DNA of 64,000 bases from a bacterium (lineage in GTDB: Bacteria; Bacillota; Clostridia; Lachnospirales; Lachnospiraceae): positions 102,583 through 166,582 of the forward strand of contig JALFNN010000047.1 of NCBI GenBank assembly GCA_022774325.1, written 5' to 3'. A model generated the notes under the pieces. It worked only from the letters and a program-made list of their open reading frames with translations, had not been told where the DNA came from and did no database searches. Position 1 is the stretch's first letter, and each line of letters opens with the position of its first letter. The position numbers and the translations under genes are program-made. Of the stretch, positions 1 through 8,765 are shown in pieces.

Positions 1-1
1 A

Positions 2-388
2 ACCAAACCCTTCGGCATGATGGAGTTGGTGTCAAGAATCAAGGCAGTACTTCGAAGAAGCGGTGTGAAGACCGAAGAGGCGGAAGAACTTGTTGTCGGA
101 CAGATCCGGCTGAACAAGAAGAAACATGAGGTGTATGCCGCAGGAGTGGATGTGACGCTGACCTTGAAAGAATTTGAATTGCTTAGAATGCTCATGGAGA
201 ACCGGAATATCGTTCTCACAAGGGATCGCCTTCTGGAGGAGATCTGGGGATATGAATTTGGCGGTGAGACCCGGACCGTGGATGTCCATGTAAGAACTCT
301 GCGCCAGAAGCTTGGAGAAGAAGGCGAACGGATTGAGACGGTACGCGGAGTCGGATATAGGATACGGGGAGAGAAAGATGAAAAATAA
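2..388 (+). CDS. OmpR/PhoB-type response regulator, C-terminal part (5' end outside window)
   Basis: The frame is open from the window edge. It starts with a KPFGMMELVSRIKAVLRR segment, which is the end of a receiver domain and the linker of OmpR-family regulators. A winged-helix DNA-binding domain follows, with the family's signatures FELLRMLMENRN, WGYEF, TRTVDVHVRTLRQKL and RGVGYR. About 128 residues are visible and the phosphoacceptor half is missing. The stop overlaps the start of the downstream histidine kinase by 11 bp, so the two are translationally coupled and form a two-component pair. The inducing signal cannot be told from the sequence. Confidence 0.93.
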   Translation, partial: TKPFGMMELVSRIKAVLRRSGVKTEEAEELVVGQIRLNKKKHEVYAAGVDVTLTLKEFELLRMLMENRNIVLTRDRLLEEIWGYEFGGETRTVDVHVRTLRQKLGEEGERIETVRGVGYRIRGEKDEK

Positions 389-1718
389 AATTCAGCGAAG
401 TATGATCCTGATCGTGACGCTGGCACTGCTCTGTTCTTATAGTCTGATGACGATTGTTATCTATCGGCAGACACTTGGCATCATGGAAACGGAACTGGCG
501 CAGGAGGCAGATTATATCCGGACAGCTATCCGTATTTCGGGCGAACAGTATATGAAGGATATGGATGAGGCGCGCAAGGAGACCCGCGTGACCTGGATTA
601 GTGCAGAAGGCAAGGTCCTTTACGATTCGACAGGAGAACAGAACGCACTGGAGAATCACAGCAGCAGAAAAGAAATTAAAGAGGCAAAAAAGAGCGGAAC
701 CGGGCAGGACATCCGCCTGTCGGATACAGTCGGAAAGGAAATGCTGTATTATGCAGTGAGACTGGAAGACGGAACGATTCTGCGTGTGGCGAAGAATATG
801 GACACAGTATGGCGGACGGCTCTTAAAGTTCTTCCGTATATGATCCTGATCGGGATCGCAATGGCTCTGATTTCCTGGTTTGTGACGAACGTACAAGTCG
901 GACGTCTGATCCGGCCGATCAATACGCTGGATCTGGAAAAACCGTTGGAAAATGATGTATATGAAGAACTCTCGCCGCTTCTGGAGAGGATCGACAGGCA
1001 GAACAGGGAAAAGGAAAAGATGGAACAGATGCGAAGAGAATTCTCTGCCAATGTGTCGCATGAACTGAAGACACCGTTGACTTCAATCTCCGGATATGCG
1101 GAGATCATGATGGACGGTCTTGTACGTCAGGAGGATATGAGAGAGTTTTCGCGCCGGATCTATAATGAAGCCAGTCGTATGATCACATTGATCGGCGATA
1201 TCATCCGGCTTTCCAAGCTCGATGAGGGAACAATTGAACTGGAAAAAGAAGATGTAGATCTGTATCGGCTGGTCCGTGATATTGTAAGCCGGCTTTCCGT
1301 ACAGGCCGAGAAACAAAATGTGCGGATCGAGGTAGTGGGAGAGCATGTGACCTTCCACGGAATCCGCCAGGTTCTGGATGAGATGCTTTACAATATAATT
1401 GAAAATGCGGTTAAATATAATGTTCCGAACGGAAAAGTCAGTGTATGGGTCGGAAATACGCTGAATGGAAAAAAAGTGATCGTGAATGATACCGGAATCG
1501 GAATTCCGAAAGAACACCAGGACAGAATTTTCGAAAGGTTTTACCGGGTGGATAAGAGTCACTCACGGGAAACCGGCGGAACCGGGCTTGGACTTTCTAT
1601 CGTGAAGCATGGAGCGCTCCTGCATGGGGCGGATATACATGTGGAGAGTGAAGTCGGAAAAGGAACCAGGATGGAGTTGATCTTCCATGAAGAACAAAAC
1701 ACGTCGGAATGTACATAA
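378..1718 (+). CDS. PhoR-type sensor histidine kinase
   Basis: This is a 446-residue membrane sensor kinase, partner of the preceding response regulator. A first membrane helix lies at about residues 8-30. An extracytoplasmic sensor region of roughly 130 residues follows, then a second membrane helix (LPYMILIGIAMALISWF). The phosphoacceptor motif NVSHELKTPL has its His near residue 228. The ATPase domain shows an N box (NIIENAVKYN), a G1 box (NDTGIGIP) and a G2 box (GTGLGLSIV). The ATG at 378 was chosen because it overlaps the regulator's stop and starts directly before the first membrane helix; a more upstream ATG would lie inside the regulator gene. The domain order matches PhoR/ResE-like kinases. 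Confidence 0.92.
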   Translation: MKNKIQRSMILIVTLALLCSYSLMTIVIYRQTLGIMETELAQEADYIRTAIRISGEQYMKDMDEARKETRVTWISAEGKVLYDSTGEQNALENHSSRKEIKEAKKSGTGQDIRLSDTVGKEMLYYAVRLEDGTILRVAKNMDTVWRTALKVLPYMILIGIAMALISWFVTNVQVGRLIRPINTLDLEKPLENDVYEELSPLLERIDRQNREKEKMEQMRREFSANVSHELKTPLTSISGYAEIMMDGLVRQEDMREFSRRIYNEASRMITLIGDIIRLSKLDEGTIELEKEDVDLYRLVRDIVSRLSVQAEKQNVRIEVVGEHVTFHGIRQVLDEMLYNIIENAVKYNVPNGKVSVWVGNTLNGKKVIVNDTGIGIPKEHQDRIFERFYRVDKSHSRETGGTGLGLSIVKHGALLHGADIHVESEVGKGTRMELIFHEEQNTSECT

Positions 1719-1844
1719 TTCTATTCATAAATAAAGAAAATTCGTTTATTATTTTTGTTAATATGAATTGACTGAAAGCTAAATGAGTACTAGAATAGCC
1801 GTTAGATAAAGAAAAAATAAAGCATTAACTCGTAGGTAACTATT

Positions 1845-2027
1845 ATGACATCATTGGCGATTGCAGAAATCTTATCAACTTGTGCCGCTTTTGTTCTTCT
1901 CGGAGGAGTTTCGTACTGGTATAAATATGGAAAGAAGAGAGATAAGGCAGAACGGAAGGAAATGAAAGAAAAGTTCGAAAAATCTGTTACTTTGCATAAT
2001 CCGGCATATATTATTTATGAAAGATAA
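1845..2027 (+). CDS. Small single-pass membrane protein, unknown function
   Basis: This is a 60-residue protein with one hydrophobic helix (about residues 4-26) followed by a strongly charged Lys/Glu segment (KKRDKAERKEMKEKFEK), so it is probably anchored with a cytoplasmic C-terminus. There is no Cys cluster or recognisable motif. A strong intrinsic terminator follows 13 bp after the stop, which supports its being a real transcription unit. The ribosome binding site is only moderate. I do not recognise a family. Confidence 0.5.
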   Translation: MTSLAIAEILSTCAAFVLLGGVSYWYKYGKKRDKAERKEMKEKFEKSVTLHNPAYIIYER

Positions 2028-2040
2028 CACAAAATAGTAA

Positions 2041-2075
2041 GAGGGGGCACGGCGATGAGAGCCGTGCCCCTCTTT
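2041..2075 (+). terminator. Intrinsic terminator
   Basis: A GC-rich perfect stem (GGGGGCACGGC with GCCGTGCCCC) with a 7-nt loop is followed by TCTTTG. It ends the small membrane protein unit. Confidence 0.85.
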
Positions 2076-2140
2076 GTTGCTATGCAAATGAGAAAATGAT
2101 TTTGGAGTCGACAAAAAATTCACAAGAATATAAATTTTGT

Positions 2141-2169
2141 TTGCACTTTTTGATAAAGGCGTACATAAT
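2141..2169 (+). promoter_or_regulatory. Sigma-70-type promoter for yqeB
   Basis: A TTGCAC -35 box (2141-2146) and a CATAAT -10 box (2164-2169) have exactly 17 bp between them. It lies downstream of the longest possible yqeB start, which argues that translation starts later, at 2203 or 2233. Confidence 0.5.
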
Positions 2170-2232
2170 GTTATTACGGTGTTTGAAAATAAAAGGAATC
2201 GGATGGTGCTGAAGAAAGAAGAGAATAATGAG

Positions 2233-3030
2233 ATGAGGATATTGATAAAAGGTGCAGGAGATCTGGCAACTGGGATTGCATATGAATTATGGGAAGCAGG
2301 ACATGAGGTCGTGATGACGGAAATCCCGATTCCGCTTGCAGTTAGAAGGATGGTGTCATTTTCGCGTGCGGTATACGAAGGGGAAGCACAGGTTGAAAAG
2401 GCGAAAGCAGTTCTGGTCAGCAATCTGGAAGAGATCGACCTGGAAGTGGAGAATGGGAATATTCCTGTTCTTGTAGATAAAAAAGCTAAAATAATTGGTG
2501 AGTACCTTCCAGATGTGTTGGTGGATGCAATTATGGCAAAAAGAAATCTGGGCACTTCGATTCAGGATGCGCCTCTTGTGATTGGAATCGGTCCGGGATT
2601 CCATGCAGGAAAAGATTGTCATTATGTGATTGAGACTCTAAGAGGAGATGAGCTTGGAAGAATTATTACAGAAGGAACTGCGGCTCCGAATACAGGGATT
2701 CCCGGAGAAGTCGGAGGCTATACCCGGGAGAGACTAGTAAGTGCGTCGGCGGATGGGATCATGGAACCATTAGTACAGATTGGTGATCTGGTTCAGAAAG
2801 GGCAGATTGTCGCAAAGACTGGGGGAATATCGGTGACCGCAAAAATGTCGGGAATCGTAAGAGGAATGCTTCAGAAAGGAGTAGAAGTAAAGAAAGGACT
2901 CAAAATTGGTGATATCGATGCAAGACCTGACCGCAGGAACTGTTTCCTGATCTCAGATAAAGCCAGGATAATCGGAAAGAGCGTGTGCAGCATTGTAGAG
3001 ACGAAAAAAATAAAAGAACATAAGAAGTAA
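2233..3030 (+). CDS. yqeB: YqeB-family protein (selenium-dependent molybdenum hydroxylase maturation)
   Basis: This 265-residue protein begins with a nucleotide-binding fold (IKGAGDLATGIAYELWEAG). Motifs typical of the YqeB/EF2563 family follow: VVDARMAKRN-like DAIMAKRNLG, GIGPGFHAGKDCHYVIET and NTGIPGEVGGYTRERL. The C-terminal third resembles a biotinyl-lipoyl-type hammerhead (GDLVQKGQIVAKTGG). In other genomes this family co-occurs with enzymes carrying a labile selenium on the molybdenum cofactor; its exact chemistry is not established. The start at 2233 was chosen because it follows the promoter and opens directly into the fold; 2203 is possible. No molybdenum hydroxylase lies in this window, so its client is probably elsewhere. 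Confidence 0.85.
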   Translation: MRILIKGAGDLATGIAYELWEAGHEVVMTEIPIPLAVRRMVSFSRAVYEGEAQVEKAKAVLVSNLEEIDLEVENGNIPVLVDKKAKIIGEYLPDVLVDAIMAKRNLGTSIQDAPLVIGIGPGFHAGKDCHYVIETLRGDELGRIITEGTAAPNTGIPGEVGGYTRERLVSASADGIMEPLVQIGDLVQKGQIVAKTGGISVTAKMSGIVRGMLQKGVEVKKGLKIGDIDARPDRRNCFLISDKARIIGKSVCSIVETKKIKEHKK

Positions 3031-3062
3031 AGGTCATCGGTCGTGTCAGATGACCTTTTTTC
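3030..3062 (+). terminator. Intrinsic terminator after yqeB
   Basis: The stem AAGGTCATC/GATGACCTT is followed by a run of T. It separates yqeB from the formate channel gene. Confidence 0.85.
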
Positions 3063-3155
3063 GCTACTATGTATACTTTCAAAATGTCCAGTGGTCTTGT
3101 TTTAGTACTGTAAAATGTCACAAAAATAACTTACTTGTCTAGAAAATAACTTTTC

Positions 3156-3184
3156 TTGAAATCTGGTTATACCTCTTATACAAT
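3156..3184 (+). promoter_or_regulatory. Promoter for the formate channel / formate dehydrogenase operon
   Basis: TTGAAA (3156-3161) and TACAAT (3179-3184) have a 17-bp spacer, about 50 bp before the FNT start codon. No clear Fnr-like dyad was seen around it. Confidence 0.55.
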
Positions 3185-3237
3185 AATATTTACAAACAGA
3201 ATTATTAAAAAAATTGATAAAAGGGAGGAGAAAGAAA

Positions 3238-4062
3238 ATGAATTTATTTTCACCGGCTGAAATAGCCAAAAACTATATCAATATCGGAAAAGGAAAAGTA
3301 AACACACCGATTCCGAAGATGCTTCTTATGGCCGTGATGGCCGGAACATTTATCGCGCTCGGAGGTGTGGGAGCAACGACGGCGGCAGTAGGCGTGGAAC
3401 CTGCCTCGGTCGGAAAACTGATAGGAGCATGCATTTTCCCGGGAGGGCTTACGATGGTGCTTCTTGCGGGAAGTGAACTGTTTACCGGAAACTGTCTGCT
3501 TACGATCCCGCTCCTGGAGAAGGAGATCAATATATCCGGTATGCTGAAGAACTGGGTGGTTGTATATCTTGGTAATTTTATCGGAGGACTTCTTGTGGCA
3601 GCTGGCGTGGTGTTTTCTCACCAGATCAGTCTTTTCGATAACGGAATGGCGGTTTCAGTGCTCTCTACTGCAGCGGGAAAATGTACGTTAAGCTTTGGAG
3701 ATGCATTTATCAGAGGAATTTTCTGTAATTTCCTGGTATGTCTTGCTGTATGGATTTCCTTTGCTGCAAAAGATGTGGCAGGCAAAATCATCGGTCTGTT
3801 TTTCCCAATCATGATCTTTGTGGTCTGTGGATTTGAGCATAGTGTGGCAAATATGTATTATATCGGAGCCGGTATTTTTGCCAAAGGAGTTCCGGCATAT
3901 GCGGAAGCGGCAGCGGCGGCAGGCGTAAATCTGGATGTGATCACATGGGGGAATTTCCTGGGAACGAATCTGATTCCGGTTACGCTCGGCAACATTGTCG
4001 GCGGCGGTATCTGTGTCGGATGTGTTTACTGGTTTATTTATCTGAGAAATAATCAGAAATAG
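3238..4062 (+). CDS. Formate/nitrite transporter family channel (FocA-like)
   Basis: This is a 274-residue integral membrane protein with about six hydrophobic segments. It carries FNT family signatures: the N-terminal SPAEIAKNYINIGKGK helix, the AGSELFTGNC loop and the FGFEHSVANMY-like motif seen here as VCGFEHSVANMYYI. FNT proteins are pentameric channels for formate or other small monovalent anions. The start has an AGGGAGGAG ribosome binding site 8 bp upstream. It is followed by both formate dehydrogenase subunits at very short spacing, so formate (import for oxidation, or export after CO2 reduction) is the likely substrate. That assignment is inferred from context. Confidence 0.9.
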   Translation: MNLFSPAEIAKNYINIGKGKVNTPIPKMLLMAVMAGTFIALGGVGATTAAVGVEPASVGKLIGACIFPGGLTMVLLAGSELFTGNCLLTIPLLEKEINISGMLKNWVVVYLGNFIGGLLVAAGVVFSHQISLFDNGMAVSVLSTAAGKCTLSFGDAFIRGIFCNFLVCLAVWISFAAKDVAGKIIGLFFPIMIFVVCGFEHSVANMYYIGAGIFAKGVPAYAEAAAAAGVNLDVITWGNFLGTNLIPVTLGNIVGGGICVGCVYWFIYLRNNQK

Positions 4063-4090
4063 GAAGATGAAAGAGAAAGAAGGGAAGGAA

Positions 4091-5929
4091 ATGAGTAAGA
4101 TTTTTCTTGCTGATCCAAAAAGCTGTGACGTAAAAATCGGCAGGCTGTTGGAAAAATTTGAGACAAAAGTAAAAGTATATCCGCCGGGAACCTGTCCGCT
4201 GACCGTACAGCTTTCACTGCTTACGGCTTCAAAGAACCAGACTTGCGGAAAATGTGTTCCCTGCCGTGACGGGCTTCCGCAGCTCGAAACATTACTGAAG
4301 AGCATCCTGGAAGGTGATGCTACCATGGAGACGCTGGAGCATATGAGACGGCTGGCTACCATGATCCGGGATACGGCGGATTGTGCGATTGGCTATCAGT
4401 CAGCTATTGAAGTGCTGCAGGGACTGGATACATTTCGGGAAGAATATGAGAGCCATATTAAAGACCATGTCTGTCCCGGCGAGATGGGACAGAAGGTGCC
4501 GTGCATCAATCTTTGTCCGGCGCATGTGGATATCCCGGCATACATTGCGCTGATCGGGGAGGAAGACTATGCGGGGGCGATCAACATGATCCGTAAGGAC
4601 AACCCGCTTCCGACGGCCTGTGCCATGATCTGCGAACATCCTTGTGAGCAGAGATGCCGGAGAAATCTGATTGACGATTCCATCAATATCCGCGGACTCA
4701 AGAAATATGCGGTGGATCAGATTGCGGCAGATAAAGTTGCGGTTCCGAAAGCGAATAAGTCAACCGGTAAAAAGGTGGCAGTCATCGGAGGCGGTCCTGC
4801 CGGTATGACTGCAGCATATTTCCTGGGACTTATGGGACATAAAGTGACGATCTTTGAACGCCAGAAAGCTCTGGGGGGAATGCTTCGGTATGGAATCCCA
4901 AATTACCGCTTCCCGAAAGACCGGCTGGATGAAGATATCCGTGCGATTTTGTCGGCAGGAGATATTGAAGTCAAGTACGAAGCAAAAATCGGAACCGAGA
5001 TTCCGATTGAAGAAATACATAAAGAATACGATGCGATGTTCGTGGCGATCGGTGCACAGGCAGGGAAGCGTCTTCGCCTGGAAGGCAGCGATGCGGGAAA
5101 TGTGGAATCCGCAGTGGAGATGCTGGATCGGATCGGGAATGGAAATATTCCGGATTATACCGGCAAAAATGTAGTGGTCATCGGTGGAGGAAATGTGGCG
5201 ATGGATGCGGCGAGAAGTGCAGTGCGATGCAACGCCGAAGATGTGCGTATCGTTTACAGAAGACGTCAGGATGACATGACGGCGCTGGATACGGAAATTG
5301 AATCGGCTGTAATGGAAGGCATCGAGCTTTTGACGCTGAAATCTCCGAAGAGCATTGAAAAAGATGCCGAAGGAAACTGTTCGGCACTCATCGTGCAGCC
5401 GCAGATGATCGGACCGTATGACCGTGCGGGACGCCCGAGTCCGGTCGATGCGAAAAAAGATCCGGAGAGAATTCCGTGTGAAGTTATCCTGATCGCGGTA
5501 GGACAGGATATCGTGAGCCGTCCGTTTGAAGAATTCGGAATGGAGGCAGAACGCGGTGTATTTAAGGCCGGCCTGGATACGGCAGTGGAGAATCTTCCCG
5601 GAGTATTTGTCGGAGGAGACTGCGCAACCGGGCCTGCTACGGCAATCCGGGCTATAGCAGCCGGAAAAGTTGCGGCACATAATATTGATGAATACCTCGG
5701 TTATCATCATAAACTGAACTGTGAAGCCACAGTGCCAAGTCCAAAAGAAAACAATCGAATTCCGACCGGACGTGCCAACATTACTGAACGTCCGGCATAT
5801 GAGAGAAAGCATGATTTTGAGCATGTGGAAAATCCGTATACCCATGAGGAGGCAATGCAGGAGGCCGGAAGATGTCTACGCTGCGATCACTTCGGATGCG
5901 GTGTACTGAAAGGGGGACGTGACGAATGA
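4091..5929 (+). CDS. Formate dehydrogenase flavin subunit: NuoF-type Fe-S domain fused to a GltD-like NAD(P)H/FAD oxidoreductase
   Basis: This is a 612-residue fusion. Residues ~1-125 resemble the C-terminal 4Fe-4S segment of NuoF/HndC subunits (CGKCVPCRDG, then a later single Cys in DTADCAIG). The remainder matches the small subunit of glutamate synthase: a Cys-rich segment (CINLCPAHVDIP, CEHPCEQRC) for two 4Fe-4S clusters, an FAD-binding GGGPAGMTAAY motif and an NAD(P)-binding GGGNVAMDAARSA motif, ending in a GDCATGPATAIRAIAAG FAD motif. It probably passes electrons between NAD(P)H and the catalytic subunit. The start at 4091 is preceded by GGGAAGGAA. Its stop overlaps the fdhA start by 4 bp (ATGA), which means tight coupling. 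The FMN domain of NuoF is absent. Confidence 0.88.
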   Translation: MSKIFLADPKSCDVKIGRLLEKFETKVKVYPPGTCPLTVQLSLLTASKNQTCGKCVPCRDGLPQLETLLKSILEGDATMETLEHMRRLATMIRDTADCAIGYQSAIEVLQGLDTFREEYESHIKDHVCPGEMGQKVPCINLCPAHVDIPAYIALIGEEDYAGAINMIRKDNPLPTACAMICEHPCEQRCRRNLIDDSINIRGLKKYAVDQIAADKVAVPKANKSTGKKVAVIGGGPAGMTAAYFLGLMGHKVTIFERQKALGGMLRYGIPNYRFPKDRLDEDIRAILSAGDIEVKYEAKIGTEIPIEEIHKEYDAMFVAIGAQAGKRLRLEGSDAGNVESAVEMLDRIGNGNIPDYTGKNVVVIGGGNVAMDAARSAVRCNAEDVRIVYRRRQDDMTALDTEIESAVMEGIELLTLKSPKSIEKDAEGNCSALIVQPQMIGPYDRAGRPSPVDAKKDPERIPCEVILIAVGQDIVSRPFEEFGMEAERGVFKAGLDTAVENLPGVFVGGDCATGPATAIRAIAAGKVAAHNIDEYLGYHHKLNCEATVPSPKENNRIPTGRANITERPAYERKHDFEHVENPYTHEEAMQEAGRCLRCDHFGCGVLKGGRDE

Positions 5930-8634
5930 TTAATCTGAAAATTGACGGAATTCAGGCAGAAGTGCAGGAAGGAACAACGATCCTTGAAGCAGCAAGATCC
6001 GTTGGAATCAGGATTCCTACACTGTGTTATCTGAAAGAAGTAAATGAGATCGGTTCCTGCCGTCTGTGTGTAGTAGAAGTGGAAGGTATGGATAAACTGC
6101 CGACCTCCTGCAATACACTTGTCAAAGAAGGCATGGTCGTTCAGACCATGAGCGAACGTGTGGTGGAGGCCCGGAAAATGGTACTCGATCTGCTGCTCTC
6201 CAATCACCACAGAGGATGTTTTTATTGCCCACAGAACGGAAGCTGTGAACTTCAGGATGTCTGCAACGAATATGGAATCGAGGAAACCTCTTATCTTGGA
6301 ACAAGAAAGAAGATTGAACGTCCGGCTAAAGACAGCCATCCGTTCTTAAGCTACCAGCCGGAACTTTGTATCCACTGTCAGAGATGTGTAAATACCTGCG
6401 CAAAGATGACAGGCAGACATGCAATTACTTTGGGAAAGACAGGAATGTTCAATATCATCGAGGCTCCGTTCGGAGAAGACTGGGATATGACATTATGTGA
6501 ATCCTGTGGAAACTGCGCTCAGGCATGCCCGACAGGAGCAATCACAGAGAAAAGAAAGAAAAAATACCGGACATGGGAGACGAAAAAGGTCCGTACAACC
6601 TGTCCGCACTGTGCGACAGGATGCCAGTTGGATCTGATCGTGAAGGATAACAGGATTGTTGATGTAGAGGGAGCGGACGGTCCATCCAATCACGGCCTGT
6701 TATGCGTAAAAGGAAGAAGTGCTTCTTTTGATTTTGTGGATTCTCCGGAACGGATCCGTTATCCGCTGATCAAGAATAAAGAGACGGGAGAATTTGAGCG
6801 TGCAACCTGGGATGAGGCACTTGACCTGGTTGCCGGAAAGTTTACCGAAATCAGAAATAATTACGGAGGTGAGGCACTGGCCGGTTTTGCCTGCTCACGT
6901 TCCACCAATGAAGACGTCTATATGCTTCAGAAAATGGTGAGAACCGCATTCCAGAGCAACAATACCGATAACTGTGCGCGTGTTTGACATGCTCCTACTG
7001 TTGCCGGGCTGGCAACCACATTAGGCTCAGGAGCCATGACAAATACGATTTACGATGTCACACACGAATCCGATGTGATCATGCTCGTTGGATCGAATCC
7101 GGAACATGCACATCCGGTCATCGGTATGCAGATCCGCCAGGCGGTGGAGAAAGGAACCAGGCTGATCGTAGCTGACCCGCGTGAGATCGATCTTGCAAAG
7201 AAGGCGGATATCCACCTGAAATTAAGACCGGGAACAAACGTTGCGTTTGCGAACGGAATGATGCATATTATTATTGAAGAAGGCCTGACGGATGAGACAT
7301 TCATCAAAGAGAGGACCGAGAACTTTGAAGCAATGAAAGAAGCTGTGAAGGAATACACTCCGGAGCGTGTGGCAGAAATCTGCGGTATTGATCCGGATCT
7401 TCTGCGAGAGGCGGCAAGAATGTATGCAACGGCAGATCGCGCACCGATTCTTTACTGTCTGGGAGTTACAGAGCATCATACCGGTACAGAGGGCGTTATG
7501 TCACTCTCCAATCTTGCGATGATGGTCGGAAAGATCGGGCGTCCGGGATGCGGTGTAAATCCGATCCGCGGACAGAATAACGTACAGGGTGCCTGCGATA
7601 TGGGCGCCGCTCCGAATCAGTTCCCGGGTTATCAGAATATCGTTGCACCGGGTATTGTGGAGAAGTTTGAGAAAGCATGGAATACGAAACTTAACCCGAA
7701 CGTCGGAATCAAAGCGACCGACTGTTTCCCGAAGATGATCACGGGAGAGATCAAAGGACTCTTCATTTTCGGTGAAGATCCGGTCAGAACAGATCCGAAT
7801 ACCAGTCACGTGATCCATGCGCTGGAATCTCTGGATTTCTTTGTGGTGGATGAACTGTTCATGACGGAGACCGCAAAGCTTGCGGATGTAATTCTTCCGG
7901 GACGTTCTTATACGGAAAAAGAAGGAACATTTACCAATACAGAACGCCGTGTACAGCGTGTCAGAAAAGCTGTTGAGATTGCAGGCGAGACCAGACCGGA
8001 TACCTGGATCTTTACGGAGATCATGAACCGTATGGGATATCCGCAGCCGCACCTGACACCGGCAGAGATCATGGACGAGATCTCTTCTGTTACCCCGTCA
8101 TTTGGCGGTATCAGCCATGCACGTCTGGACAGCGAAGAAGTGGCGGGAAGAGGACTTCAGTGGCCATGCCCGAATCCGGAGCATCCTGGAACTCCGATTA
8201 TGCATGTGGGTAAATTTGCGAGAGGTCTTGGATATTTCAGGCCGGCAGAATACAAACCATCCATGGAACTCCCGGATGAAACTTATCCGCTTGTACTGAT
8301 GACCGGACGTATCTTGTACCATTACAATGCCTGCGCAATGACGGATAAAACAGAAGGAATAAATCAGATTGCCAGCGAATCTTTCATTGAAGTGAATAAT
8401 GAAGACGCTAAGAAACTTGGTATTGCAGATGGCGAGATGGTAGCTGTTTCTTCCAGAAGAGGAAGAATCAAGGTGAAAGCGAGTGTATCAGGAAAGACCA
8501 GAGAAGGTGAGTGCTGGATGCCGTTCCACTACATCGAAGGCGGTGCGAACTGGCTGACGAATGATGCATTGGACGGAATTTCAAGCACACCGGAATATAA
8601 AGTCTGTGCCGTTAGAGTAGAAAAGTTATCTTGA
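5926..8634 (+). CDS. fdhA: Selenocysteine-containing formate dehydrogenase, catalytic subunit
   Basis: This is one 902-residue gene read through an in-frame TGA at 6985-6987 (residue 354), in the context NCARV-Sec-HAPTVAGL, which matches the metal-ligand motif of Sec formate dehydrogenases. Domains in order: a NuoG-like 2Fe-2S ferredoxin (C34, C45, C48, C62); a His/Cys-type cluster region (CFYCPQNGSCELQDVC); two 4Fe-4S clusters (C148-C158 and C191-C201); the molybdopterin domain's own 4Fe-4S (C226, C229, C233, C260); the bis-MGD catalytic domain; and a C-terminal molydopterin dinucleotide-binding domain. There is no Tat signal, so the enzyme is cytoplasmic. It oxidises formate or reduces CO2 together with the flavin subunit. 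The last codons and stop lie inside a dispersed repeat (8625-8688). If TGA were a stop, the 353-residue product would lack the active site. Confidence 0.95.
6985..7016 (+). promoter_or_regulatory. Bacterial SECIS element directing Sec insertion at 6985-6987
   Basis: Thirteen bases after the TGA there is a perfect 6-bp stem, GTTGCC (7000-7005) and GGCAAC (7011-7016), closing a GGGCT loop. A G-rich apical loop about 19-23 nt after the UGA fits the position of the SelB-binding hairpin in known bacterial fdh mRNAs. The stem is coding sequence at the same time. A perfect stem at the expected place is strong support for Sec decoding. Confidence 0.85.
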
Positions 8635-8688
8635 AAGAAGATGAGACTCCCACCTTGCAGCAAGTACGCTGAGGCGTACTTGAAAGTA
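8625..8688 (+). repeat. Dispersed intergenic repeat, family B, copy 1
   Basis: This 64-bp segment recurs at 59934-59997 with about 57 matching positions. It holds two small hairpins (ATCTT-GAAAG-AAGAT and AAGTACGC-TGAG-GCGTACTT). The copy begins inside the last three codons of fdhA and supplies its TGA stop. Confidence 0.75.
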
Positions 8689-8695
8689 TGATGAG

Positions 8696-8722
8696 ACCGG
8701 TGCCTGTATGGTGCCGGTTTCC
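8696..8722 (+). terminator. Terminator-like hairpin after fdhA
   Basis: A 9-bp stem (ACCGGTGCC with GGTGCCGGT, two G-U pairs) with a TGTAT loop is followed by TTTCCTT. It probably ends the FNT-fdh transcript. Confidence 0.6.
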
Positions 8723-8765
8723 TTGCAAATAGTGCAGGATTTGACATGATAGGAAGGAAGACTTC

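Noticed and set aside
4760..5845. 361-codon minus-strand open frame opposite the formate dehydrogenase flavin subunit
   Set aside because: It has no recognisable protein features and lies wholly opposite a clear conserved gene. The same applies to 216-1061, 33377-34195 and 39612-40604.
6985..6987. TGA inside fdhA as a premature stop or frameshift, splitting it into two genes
   Set aside because: The reading frame is unchanged on both sides, the context matches the Sec motif of formate dehydrogenases, and a SECIS-like hairpin follows.
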